64,000 nucleotides of DNA. Origin: Chloroflexota bacterium. Its GTDB lineage: Bacteria; Chloroflexota; Anaerolineae; Anaerolineales; VGOW01. The stretch's first letter is position 1; each line of letters begins with the position of its first letter. A program made the position numbers and the translations under genes. Shown here piece by piece: positions 44,941-53,396 of the stretch. Below the pieces are notes generated by a model, which made no database searches, was not told the origin of the DNA, and was given only the letters and a program-made list of their open reading frames with translations. Location: NCBI GenBank assembly GCA_016197225.1, contig JACPWC010000048.1, positions 18,495 through 82,494 on the forward strand, in the 5' to 3' direction.

Positions 44941-47096
44941 TCACCCCTGGCTGCCCGACTGCCCTCGCAACTTTGCTGAGGCGTATTGCGCTTGTGTGCC
45001 TGTCGGCGGCTTTGGCCTGGGTGACGGCTTCCCCGCCGGCGGCGGCTCAAACGTCCGCCTCGGCGGCCATCACCACCATTGATATCTCGGCCTTCCCCGA
45101 AGTCCGGGCCTTCATCGCCGTCTCCGAGCTTGAAGGCAACCGCGTGCCCGGCCTCACTCAAACCGCGTTTCAACTCACCGAGAACAACTCGCCGCTGACG
45201 ATCACCGGCCTGAGCGAAGAAGAGACCGGCTTGCAGATCGCGTTTGTGATCGAATCGTCCAACATCTTTTCCAAGCGCGATCGGGAAGCTCTCACCCGGC
45301 TGGACTACGTGAAGACGGCGGTGATTAATTTCGCCGTCGGCGAAACCCGGCCCTTCATGAAGGACGCGCTCGACGATGTGAGCCTTTACGCGCCCGAAGG
45401 CCCGATCCTGGAACACTCGACAGTGGGCGGCGAGATTCGCAACGCCTTGATTTCTTACCAGAGCGAATTTTTGTTTGAGACCGGGCTGTTCGGGCTGATC
45501 CGGCAGGGCCTCAACGCGGTGACGGCGGAGCCGCCGCGACTCGGCATGCGGCGCGAGATCGTCATCTTCTCGTCGGGCATTGACGCCTCTGCCGACGCCG
45601 AGATTGCCACGCTGGCCGCGCAGGCGGTGGCCCAGAACATCGTTATTCACACCGTCCTCGTCGGCCCGCAGGAGAACCAGGTGGCCCCGGCGGCGGAGAA
45701 CCTCAAAGGGCTGGCCGTGCTCACCGGCGGCTCGTACCGCTACTTTGACGATCCCAATTCGATGACGACGCTGTGGGATGCGCTGGTGACTCAACGCGCC
45801 CAATACCGGCTCGTCTATCGTTCGCAAGTGGCGCAGTCGGGGCAACAAACGCTCATTGCCACCGTCAACATCGGGGGAACCGTCGTCACCTCGCCGCCCG
45901 CCGCTTATTCGATCACCGTTCAGCCGCCGGTCATTTCCATCACTAACCTGCCCGCCGAAATATTGCGAAGCACCAGTCAGGCCGGGGCCGACCCGGCCAC
46001 CATTGATCCGCGTTTGCAGACCCTTGCTGTTCAAGTGAATTTCCCCGACGGCTTCCCCCGCTCGGTGAGCAAACTGCAATTGCTGGTGGACGGGGCGGTG
46101 GTGGATGAGCGCACCGCACCGCCGCTGGACAGCGTGACCTGGGACTTAAGCGGCTACGGTGAAACCGCCGCTCACGGGGTGCAGGTGGTGGCCGTTGACG
46201 AGCTTGGCCTGGAGGGCCGAACCGACATTGCCAACGTGCTGGTGCGGGTGGACATTCCGCCGCCCATCTCCCGGCTGGCCGGCCCGGCCCTGATTGTGGC
46301 CGGCGTGCTGGGCGTGCTGGGGGTGGCGCTGGTGGCTATCATCTTTGCGGCCATTATCTATTTGCGCCGCCCGCCAACCGTTGTCACCACCGTTGTGCGC
46401 GACACCAGCCAGAAGGTCGTCAAAGAATTTACCGAGCCGTTCATGCCCACGCCGGTTCGCGGCCTGGCTCACATGAAATCGAAAGCCTACCTCGAAGTAG
46501 GCGTGTCTCACGGCGAGCAACCGCACCCGCCCATCGAACTTATCGGCGACAACCTGCGCCTGGGCCGCGATGGCACGCTGGCGCAAATCGTCTTCCCCGA
46601 TCGTTCCGTCTCGCGCCTCCATGCCCGCATTGCCGAAGAGACCGACGGCGTGTTTATGATCTATGACGAAGGCGCAACCTCGGGCACTTGGGTGAATTAC
46701 AACCAGGTGCCAATGACCGGCCAGCAACTTCAGCATGGCGACCTGATCAACCTGGGCCGGGTGCAGTTGCGATTCATGCTGCGCCAGGTGGTCGCCGCCG
46801 AAACCTCGCCCGCCCCCCTTTCTGAACCCGCCCCCGACTCCACGCCTGAACCGCCCGTTATCGAAGATCATTCCACCGAGCCGTTTGAGCCACCGGCCTT
46901 TGCCGCCCAGTCGCCGGAGCTTAAGCCCGTTCACGAGCCAACCGATCACGGCTCGCGCGCTTCCGAAACCACGCCGCTTGGCGACGACGTGTATCGCACT
47001 GAAGCCTTTGACCCGTCGTTCAACCCCACGCCGCCAGAGACCGACGCCGACGACAAAGACAAGCCTGCCGGCTCCGACCCGGGCGAGAAGAAGTGA
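44937..47096 (+). CDS. Membrane VWA-like protein with cytoplasmic FHA domain
   Basis: 719 residues. A signal/anchor segment (about 14-38) leads to an extracytoplasmic VWA-like domain (about 55-310). The usual metal-site DxSxS reads IESSNIFS, so metal binding is doubtful. A beta-sandwich region follows, then a membrane segment near 450-478 and a cytoplasmic FHA domain (about 530-620; LRLGRDG, SRLHARI, GTWVNYN). The last 100 residues are acidic and Pro-rich. It could connect an external signal to FHA-mediated recruitment of the kinases on either side. Confidence 0.82.
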   Translation: MITPGCPTALATLLRRIALVCLSAALAWVTASPPAAAQTSASAAITTIDISAFPEVRAFIAVSELEGNRVPGLTQTAFQLTENNSPLTITGLSEEETGLQIAFVIESSNIFSKRDREALTRLDYVKTAVINFAVGETRPFMKDALDDVSLYAPEGPILEHSTVGGEIRNALISYQSEFLFETGLFGLIRQGLNAVTAEPPRLGMRREIVIFSSGIDASADAEIATLAAQAVAQNIVIHTVLVGPQENQVAPAAENLKGLAVLTGGSYRYFDDPNSMTTLWDALVTQRAQYRLVYRSQVAQSGQQTLIATVNIGGTVVTSPPAAYSITVQPPVISITNLPAEILRSTSQAGADPATIDPRLQTLAVQVNFPDGFPRSVSKLQLLVDGAVVDERTAPPLDSVTWDLSGYGETAAHGVQVVAVDELGLEGRTDIANVLVRVDIPPPISRLAGPALIVAGVLGVLGVALVAIIFAAIIYLRRPPTVVTTVVRDTSQKVVKEFTEPFMPTPVRGLAHMKSKAYLEVGVSHGEQPHPPIELIGDNLRLGRDGTLAQIVFPDRSVSRLHARIAEETDGVFMIYDEGATSGTWVNYNQVPMTGQQLQHGDLINLGRVQLRFMLRQVVAAETSPAPLSEPAPDSTPEPPVIEDHSTEPFEPPAFAAQSPELKPVHEPTDHGSRASETTPLGDDVYRTEAFDPSFNPTPPETDADDKDKPAGSDPGEKK

Positions 47097-47099
47097 GCC

Positions 47100-48368
47100 A
47101 TGCTTGAGTTGAGTATCGGGGCGACGATTGGGCCGTTCACGATCACCGAGAGCATGCCCGCCGGGAGCGGCGGCATGTCACGGGTGTTCATTGCCGCCGT
47201 CAACAAGGAGTTGTTGCTCGGCGAAAAAACCGGCGGCGGCAACGTGGACACCCTGCCGGATAAAGTAGCCTTGAAGATCGCCCGCATCGTCCCGCCCTCG
47301 CAGGAAAACGCCGCCAGCGAGCAGGCTTTTTATTTTGAGGCCCTGAACAACGAGGTCGAGATTCTCAAACGGCTTCGCCACCCCAACATTGTCCGCCTCT
47401 TCCCGATTCCGCGTGGCCTGCCCCGCAACCCCTACGCCGCCCGCGCCACCGAGCTTCCCAGCCACCCCTGGTTCTGTGTCATGGAATACCTCGGCGGCGG
47501 CTCGCTGGACTCGCTCGTCAAAAATTCGGGCGCCCTGCCGGTGGCCGAGGCTCTCGAAGTGGCCTACCAGATCGGCCTGGCCCTGGATCACATTCACGCC
47601 AAAGGCCTGGCCCACCTCGACCTGAAGCCGGACAACATCCTCTTCCGCTTTCCTACCAGTGGCCGCCGCCGCCTGGCCCAGCCGGTGCTCATTGACTTCG
47701 GCATCGCCGCCAAAGCTAAAAAGACCGGGCCGCACGCCGGCTCGGTGGCCTTCATGCCGCCGGAGCGCATCCGCCTCATGCGCGGCGAAACCGCGCCCGA
47801 GCAGGTGGGCGACCAATCCAAAGTGGATGTTTACGGCCTGGGCGTTTTGCTCTACCGCATGCTCACCGAGCAATTGCCCTACGAAGGCCTGCCACGCGAC
47901 AAGCTCACCAGCGCCATCCTCAGCACCAGCCCCAAGCCGCCGCGTGACCTCAACCCCGCTATCCCGCCGAAGATTGACGAGATCATCATGGCCGCCCTCG
48001 AAAAGGAGCCGGATCAGCGACCTCGCGTTGAAGAGATCATCACCCGCCTGGACGAAGCCATCGTAGCCCGCCCGCAGGCCCCGCGCTCCGAGAAGCCGCG
48101 CCGCCGGTTCTCACGCGGCACTCGCGTGGCGTTTGTGTTAGCGGCGGCTCTGTTCTTGTGCTCGATCATTTCAGTCGTCGAATTTGGGGTGATCACCGCC
48201 AACTGGTTGCTGGCCCGCCAACAGCCCACGCCGACGGTGGTCGTGGTAACTGCCACCCCGGAACACATCGAGTTTGCCACCCAACCGCCGACGGCGACCC
48301 CGACCCTGGTCGCCAGCCCCACCTCGCTTCCGGCCACGCCGACGCTTACCCCGATCCCGCCACCATGA
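47100..48368 (+). CDS. Ser/Thr kinase with membrane segment and Thr/Pro tail
   Basis: 422 residues. Kinase about 10-320: AGSGGMSRVF, VALKIAR, catalytic loop HLDLKPDN (Leu in place of Arg of HRD), DFGIAAK. The Asp and Lys are kept, so activity is likely, but it belongs to the non-RD type. A membrane segment (about 345-370) and a Thr/Pro extracellular tail of about 45 residues follow. It starts 3 nt after the VWA-FHA gene and overlaps the phosphatase gene by 4 nt. Confidence 0.85.
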   Translation: MLELSIGATIGPFTITESMPAGSGGMSRVFIAAVNKELLLGEKTGGGNVDTLPDKVALKIARIVPPSQENAASEQAFYFEALNNEVEILKRLRHPNIVRLFPIPRGLPRNPYAARATELPSHPWFCVMEYLGGGSLDSLVKNSGALPVAEALEVAYQIGLALDHIHAKGLAHLDLKPDNILFRFPTSGRRRLAQPVLIDFGIAAKAKKTGPHAGSVAFMPPERIRLMRGETAPEQVGDQSKVDVYGLGVLLYRMLTEQLPYEGLPRDKLTSAILSTSPKPPRDLNPAIPPKIDEIIMAALEKEPDQRPRVEEIITRLDEAIVARPQAPRSEKPRRRFSRGTRVAFVLAAALFLCSIISVVEFGVITANWLLARQQPTPTVVVVTATPEHIEFATQPPTATPTLVASPTSLPATPTLTPIPPP

Positions 48369-49588
48369 TCCGCGAGACCACCACCGATCTCATTCTGGGC
48401 TATCAGACACATCCGGGCGAAAAGGGGAAGAACAACGAAGACCGGGCCACGGTGGTGTCTTATAAGCCCGCGCCCGGCGAGAGGGGCAACACTGTGCTGG
48501 CAATTGTGGCCGACGGCATCGGCGGCAAGCGATCGGGCGAAGTGGCTTCGCAAATCGCCATTGACGCCATCTCTGCCGTTTTTGATCAGGCCGACTCGAC
48601 TTCGTATCTTGATCTTGTCACTCGCGGTTTTCTGAACACGTCGCGAGGCATTGCCCGGCAGGTGACCAGCAACCCGGAGCACGAAGGCATGGGCACCACC
48701 TGCGTCGCCGTCGTCATTGCCAACCGGCGGTTGTACACAGCTTACATCGGCGACAGCCGAATCTATTTGTTGCGCGACGGCGGCATCCGGCAGTTGACGG
48801 TGGATCACACCTGGGTGCAGAAGGCGATTGAACATGGCATTCTCACGCCCGACGAAGCCCGCAAACACCCCAACCGCCATGTCGTCCTGCGCTACCTCAG
48901 CACCAGCTCCGACCCGACGCCCGACTTTCGCCTCAAGCTGAGCGAGGCCGAGTCTGCCGAAGACTCAAGCCGCAACCAGGGCCTGCCGCTCAAAACCGGC
49001 GACGTGATTCTATTGTGCTCAGACGGTTTGACCGACCTGGTGGACGACGACGAAATCCTGGCCGCCTTTCAACAGCAGGCCACGCCGCAGGCGGCGGTAG
49101 ACGCGCTGACGTTGATGGCGCGTTATCGTGGCGGCTTCGATAACATCACCATTGTGGCCTTCAAAGTTCCACATCACACCGGGCCGTTGCCGCGCATGGC
49201 CACCGGGCCGGTTGGCGGCGGGGTGAGCAACACGGCCTTAATGTTGGGCGTGTTGGGCGGCTTTGGCGCGCTGGCGGTGGCCGTGATTGCGTTGGCCGCC
49301 GGGCTGATCTTCTTCAACCCGCTCCGAACGCCCACGCCAACGCTGACGAATACGCGCACCGCAACAGTAGGCGCGACCACCGGCGTGACGAACACGATTG
49401 CGCCCACGCTCCGCCCGGCCACCCTCCTGCCCGACACACCAACGGTGTTGCCGCCGACTCCCACCCTCACCGTTCCGCCCACCGTTCCCACTAACACGCC
49501 CACGCCGACGGTTGACCTCACTCTCGTTTCGCCGACGGCAACGGCAACCGTCGTGCCCTCTGAAACGCCGACAACCCAGGCCCCTTAA
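48365..49588 (+). CDS. PP2C-family phosphatase with membrane segment and Thr/Pro tail
   Basis: 407 residues from ATG 48365. Motifs are NNEDRA, VADGIGGKRSGEVAS, GTTCVAVV, YIGDSRIYLL, LCSDGLTDLV and GGFDNITIV, a complete metal-dependent Ser/Thr phosphatase set. A membrane segment lies near 295-318 and a Thr/Pro extracellular tail of about 85 residues ends the protein. It likely reverses the action of the kinases in the same operon. Confidence 0.92.
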   Translation: MIRETTTDLILGYQTHPGEKGKNNEDRATVVSYKPAPGERGNTVLAIVADGIGGKRSGEVASQIAIDAISAVFDQADSTSYLDLVTRGFLNTSRGIARQVTSNPEHEGMGTTCVAVVIANRRLYTAYIGDSRIYLLRDGGIRQLTVDHTWVQKAIEHGILTPDEARKHPNRHVVLRYLSTSSDPTPDFRLKLSEAESAEDSSRNQGLPLKTGDVILLCSDGLTDLVDDDEILAAFQQQATPQAAVDALTLMARYRGGFDNITIVAFKVPHHTGPLPRMATGPVGGGVSNTALMLGVLGGFGALAVAVIALAAGLIFFNPLRTPTPTLTNTRTATVGATTGVTNTIAPTLRPATLLPDTPTVLPPTPTLTVPPTVPTNTPTPTVDLTLVSPTATATVVPSETPTTQAP

Positions 49589-49599
49589 AGAACAGTCTT

Positions 49600-50805
49600 T
49601 TACATCTCCCTCATCCCATACGGAAAATCAAACTCAGGCATCAGGGCCATGAACGGGTCGGGGTCGAAGGCCTCGGGGCCGAGCACGCCCGCGCCCTGCC
49701 AGGCTTTGGTAGCGATCAGTTCCATCATGATCACCGGGCTGACCGCCGTTTGCCAGACCACAGCCTGCACGCCGTAGTTCCTCATCGTCATCTCGTTGTC
49801 GGCCACCTGGTAGAGATAAACCTGGCGTGGCTTGCCGTCTTTGCTTCCCTTCACCCACGTTCCGGCGCAGGTCTTGCCAGACATCTGGCCGCCGAGGTAG
49901 GCGGGGTTGGGCAGGCAGGCGGCCACCACGTCACGCGGGGCCACTTCCACGTCCTTCACCTTGATCTTGTTCTTGTTGTCGAGGCCGATGGCGTGCAACA
50001 TTTTCAGATAGCTGATGAATTGATCGCCCAGCCCGTACTTGAACGTGACGCGCTTGCACTTCACCCAGCGCGGCACCAGCAGAACTTCCTCGTGCTCCAC
50101 GTTCACGCACTCCACCGGCCCAATGCCTTCGGGGAACTCGAACACTTCGGGTTCAGAGAAGGGCGGGGTGGTATACCAGCCCCGGTCTTTCTCCCAGATG
50201 ACGGGCGGGTTGAGGCATTCCTCAATCGTCGTCCAGATCGAAAAGTTGGGCGCGAAGTCGTAGCCGCGCACTTCCAGGTTGGCCCCGTCGCGAATGCCGA
50301 TCTCGTCAATCTCGTCGAAGAGATGTTTTTCGGCATAGCGGGCAAACACGTCGGCCAGGCCCGGCTCTACGCCGCTGCCGCTCAGGGCCAGCAGGCCTCT
50401 GGTCCGCCACTGCTCGTGGCGCTCGAACTGATAATCGCCGAGCTTGACGCCGGGCTTGCTAAGCGGCTCGGTCGGGTGCGGCTCGGAGAGCGTCATCGCC
50501 ATATCCATGTAATGACACCCGGCCTCGAAGGCCGCCTCAAAGATGGAAACGTTGAAGACGGGATCGCAGGCGTTCATGATGAGCTGAACGCCGTGCCGGC
50601 GAGCGAGGGCAACAATTTGATCTTTGTTGCTCGCGTCTACTCTGGCGGCGGGGAAGCGGGCCGGGTCGTCCAGTTTGGCCGCCACTTCCTCGGCGCGCTT
50701 CAGGTTGTAGTCGGCCAGAACCATCTGCTCCAGCCAGGGTCGCTTTTTGGCGATGACGGCAATGGCTTCACCCACGCCGCCGACGCCGACTAACAGGACT
50801 TTCAT
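49600..50805 (-). CDS. Saccharopine dehydrogenase-family oxidoreductase
   Basis: 401 residues. Rossmann start VLLVGVGGVGEAIAVIA, NACDPVFNVSIFEAAFEAGCHYMDMA and GSGVEPGLADVFA are typical of saccharopine dehydrogenase-like and carboxynorspermidine synthase-like enzymes that join an amine to an aldehyde with NAD(P)H. A polyamine role is possible, but the polyamine importer is 21 kb away. Shine-Dalgarno aaggaga upstream of the ATG. Convergent with PP2C with only 11 nt between stops. Confidence 0.82.
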   Translation of the reverse strand: MKVLLVGVGGVGEAIAVIAKKRPWLEQMVLADYNLKRAEEVAAKLDDPARFPAARVDASNKDQIVALARRHGVQLIMNACDPVFNVSIFEAAFEAGCHYMDMAMTLSEPHPTEPLSKPGVKLGDYQFERHEQWRTRGLLALSGSGVEPGLADVFARYAEKHLFDEIDEIGIRDGANLEVRGYDFAPNFSIWTTIEECLNPPVIWEKDRGWYTTPPFSEPEVFEFPEGIGPVECVNVEHEEVLLVPRWVKCKRVTFKYGLGDQFISYLKMLHAIGLDNKNKIKVKDVEVAPRDVVAACLPNPAYLGGQMSGKTCAGTWVKGSKDGKPRQVYLYQVADNEMTMRNYGVQAVVWQTAVSPVIMMELIATKAWQGAGVLGPEAFDPDPFMALMPEFDFPYGMREM

Positions 50806-50840
50806 AAAAGTGTCTCCTTGTTTATCGGGGTTAAAATAAG

Positions 50841-50861
50841 AACGGGCAACGATGGCCCGTT
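50841..50861. repeat. Hairpin upstream of the saccharopine-dehydrogenase-like gene
   Basis: aacgggc / gcccgtt with a 7-nt loop. It lies in the 167-nt gap between that gene and the peptide deformylase stop; no T-run on either side. Confidence 0.4.
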
Positions 50862-50972
50862 ACCCGTTCATTGATCGCGAACTACGACACGTCAGAGATT
50901 ACTTACGACAAGTATCTTTCAAAAAAGAGCAAGTTGCCATCCTGGCAAGGGGTCTTATGGAAGCTGGAGCCG

Positions 50973-51512
50973 TCAGGCATCCCCGGAGTCGGGGACCTTC
51001 ACTTTCACTTCCGCCGGTTCGGCTTTCACTTTCCAAACTTTGAGGGCGCGGTCAATAAAGAGAATGCCATCCAGATGATCGATCTCGTGTTGAAAGATGC
51101 GGGCCAGCCAGCCTTCGGCCTTGAGCTTGATCGGCTTGCCCTGCAGGTTAAAGCCTTTGACGGTCACGGCGGTGCATCGTTCCACGTCGCCGGCGTAACC
51201 GGGGAGCGAGAGGCAACCCTCGGCGCCGATCTCCATCGTCTCGCTGGCTTTGATGATCTCTGGATTGATCACCCGATAGAGTTTGGGCGACTCCGGCTCC
51301 CGGCCTTCTTCTGGCTCCGGGGCGTATTCGACGACGATGACGCGCTGGCTCACCGCCACCTGCGGGGCGGCCAAGCCTACACCAGGAGCCTCGCGCATGG
51401 TTTCCACCATGTCGTCCACCAATTGCCTGAGGGCCGGGCCAAAAGCCGTCACCCGCCTGGCTTTCTGGCGCAGGACGGGATTTTCGGGCGTGATGATTTC
51501 ACGAACGGGCAT
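50973..51512 (-). CDS. def: Peptide deformylase
   Basis: 179 residues. The three motifs GVGLAAPQV, EGCLSLPG and QHEIDHLDG give the metal ligands Cys and two His. It removes the formyl group from new proteins. The C terminus (VPDSGDA) is encoded by a palindrome (tccccg / cgggga, 50980-50995) that abuts the stop. It follows the CNB gene by 8 nt on the same strand with Shine-Dalgarno aggaagga. Confidence 0.93.
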   Translation of the reverse strand: MPVREIITPENPVLRQKARRVTAFGPALRQLVDDMVETMREAPGVGLAAPQVAVSQRVIVVEYAPEPEEGREPESPKLYRVINPEIIKASETMEIGAEGCLSLPGYAGDVERCTAVTVKGFNLQGKPIKLKAEGWLARIFQHEIDHLDGILFIDRALKVWKVKAEPAEVKVKVPDSGDA

Positions 51513-51520
51513 AACGATAT

Positions 51521-53227
51521 TTATTGCTTTCCTTCCTGAGAGCGTTTCCGGCGATCTTCTTCCAGCATTTCATAGAAGGCCGAGAAATACTGGCCTAATT
51601 CTTCCTGCCTCTGCTTGCTGGCGGCGTTGGCGACGGCGGCGGCGCGGGTTTCCTTGCGGCGATAAATATCCTGTTGCACACTGAGCGGGTTGAAGACGTT
51701 GAAAAATTTCATCTCGCCGCCCGGGCCGGTTTGCACGGTGACCGTGCCGTAGTTGAGGAAGTTCGCCAACAGGCTGGGCTTGGTGTAGGTTACATTCATC
51801 ACCGACTCCAAATTGGCCGCCTTGCGGCTTTCATCGCCAAACGGCTTGCGTTCCAGGTCAATGATCTGGGTGGAGGTCACCATATAAATATCGTTGCGCC
51901 AGTCGAGGAACTGGTATAGAGCCGAGCCGACGAAGATGATAAACACGGTGAGAGACACAGCCAGGGTGATGACCGGGTCGAAGGTGAAGATGCGGAATGT
52001 GTAAAGAAAGAGGACGAAGATGACTCCCAGCACTCCCAGCAGTTGCAAGCCGATCCTCTGAATGAGGACGTAATGATGTTTGTGATAGATGATGGCGTCG
52101 CCTTGTTGCTCGCGAATCGCCAATGTGAGCTTCTGCCGCAGGCCTTTGAACTCTTGAAGCGGCTTGGGCAGGAAGGAGGCCTGTTTGGGCGGCGGCGGCG
52201 GCGGGGCTTTGCTGAGGCCGGCCTGTTGCGGCGGGGCCAGCGATTTGCGAATCGTCGTTTTGAGCGTCTCGCGCTCCTGCATTTTCTGCTGGATGCGAGA
52301 CCGGTTGAGATGCTCCAGGATCATGTCGGCCGTGGCTTGCGGGTAGGGAACGTTGTTGAAGATGATCGGCCCGGAGAAGGTGTTGACGATCAAATCGCCA
52401 TAGTCGAATAGCCGCCCCCACTCGCTGGCCTTGATCGCGGTGTTGCTCACCGAGGTCAGCGGCACTTCGGCCCGGCTGTCGAAGAGGAACACCACTTGGT
52501 CAATGTCAATGATGCGTTTGTTGGTGACGATGTACCAGTCGTTGTGAAAGTCAATCCAGTTCCAGCGCATCCAGGCCAGGTCGAGCAGGAAAAGAAAGAC
52601 GGCCGCGCCCCAGGCCCAGGGTAAAAAGTCCGGCGGGATCAGGGTTCGAGCGTAGAACAGGCCCGCGCCCAGAGCGATGACCAGAAGCATCCCGACGAAA
52701 GTTGGCGCCAGCATTTGCCACAAAAAGATGGAATGTTGCAGCGTAGCCAGATAAACGATTTCGTCAGATTTCTCTTTGGTCTTGTCGTTCTGCAACAGTT
52801 TGGCGAAGTCGGCGTCGCGGGCAAAATTGCGCGACCGCAAGGCGACTTCGAGATGGGGCTTGATCTTCGGATTGTTGAAGATGGAGCGGTAATAATCATC
52901 GCGGCTCAGCCTCCACAGCTTGAGCGCGGTGAGCGCCTTGACAGACGCCGTGCGGTGACTGCGATGTTGCAGAGAGATCTCGCCGAAGTAGTCGCCGGCC
53001 ACCAGCTTGGAGACCAGCTTACTTCCTCCGGTGAGGGTGGCGCGGGTGATCTCCACCTGGCCTTCTTGAATCGCGAAGAAGGCGTCGCCCGGATCGCCCT
53101 GCTTGAAGACGACCTCTTCAGGTTTGAACTCCACCCATTCAAAGTGCGAGCCTAGCTCACGCAGTTCATCGTCGGTCATCGAGATGAAGAGGTGCATGCG
53201 GCGCAGAAGCGGAAAGGCGTCGGCCAT
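51521..53227 (-). CDS. Cyclic-nucleotide-binding membrane protein with two bacterial PH-like domains
   Basis: 568 residues. The N terminus (about 10-125) is a CNB/CRP-type effector domain (VVFKQGDPGDAFFAIQEGQVEI, GDYFGEISLQHRSHRTAS). Then two units, each a pair of membrane segments followed by a bPH2-type domain (DWYIVTNKRIIDI... near 240 and DIYMVTSTQIIDLERK... near 455). The second messenger (cAMP or other) is not readable. The extreme C terminus is Lys/Arg/Glu-rich. It is upstream of peptide deformylase, probably one transcript. Confidence 0.8.
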   Translation of the reverse strand: MADAFPLLRRMHLFISMTDDELRELGSHFEWVEFKPEEVVFKQGDPGDAFFAIQEGQVEITRATLTGGSKLVSKLVAGDYFGEISLQHRSHRTASVKALTALKLWRLSRDDYYRSIFNNPKIKPHLEVALRSRNFARDADFAKLLQNDKTKEKSDEIVYLATLQHSIFLWQMLAPTFVGMLLVIALGAGLFYARTLIPPDFLPWAWGAAVFLFLLDLAWMRWNWIDFHNDWYIVTNKRIIDIDQVVFLFDSRAEVPLTSVSNTAIKASEWGRLFDYGDLIVNTFSGPIIFNNVPYPQATADMILEHLNRSRIQQKMQERETLKTTIRKSLAPPQQAGLSKAPPPPPPKQASFLPKPLQEFKGLRQKLTLAIREQQGDAIIYHKHHYVLIQRIGLQLLGVLGVIFVLFLYTFRIFTFDPVITLAVSLTVFIIFVGSALYQFLDWRNDIYMVTSTQIIDLERKPFGDESRKAANLESVMNVTYTKPSLLANFLNYGTVTVQTGPGGEMKFFNVFNPLSVQQDIYRRKETRAAAVANAASKQRQEELGQYFSAFYEMLEEDRRKRSQEGKQ

Positions 53228-53233
53228 GCCGGG

Positions 53234-53239
53234 ATTCTA
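53234..53239 (-). promoter_or_regulatory. Extended -10 six nt before the CNB-PH gene start
   Basis: Minus strand TGC then TAGAAT, then cccggc and ATG at 53227. No Shine-Dalgarno, so the mRNA is probably leaderless. Confidence 0.55.
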
Positions 53240-53271
53240 GCACAAGCTGTTTAGAAGGGAAGCGAGGGGAG

Positions 53272-53331
53272 AACAGCGGATGTGTGGAATTTAACGGATC
53301 ACAATCCGTTAAATTCCGCGCATCCGTTGTT
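53272..53331. repeat. 28-bp imperfect hairpin of the aacggat / atccgtt type
   Basis: 53272-53299 pairs with 53304-53331 around the loop caca with about three mismatches. It lies between the divergent CNB-PH and ftsK genes, shares words with 11308-11374, and ends before the ftsK promoter. Confidence 0.75.
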
Positions 53332-53361
53332 ACAAAACATGACGGGTCATCGAAACATCCG

Positions 53362-53370
53362 TGCTATAAT
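53362..53370 (+). promoter_or_regulatory. Extended -10 promoter of ftsK
   Basis: TGC plus TATAAT, a full consensus extended -10, 26 nt before ATG 53397. Confidence 0.6.
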
Positions 53371-53396
53371 CTTTTTTGCGAAAGCTGGAGTTTGTT

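Noticed and set aside
44886..46079. 397-residue open frame opposite the VWA-FHA gene
   Set aside because: Arg/Gly/His-rich shadow with no domain signal.
50871..51539. 222-residue + strand open frame over the peptide deformylase
   Set aside because: It is antisense to a gene with all three deformylase motifs.
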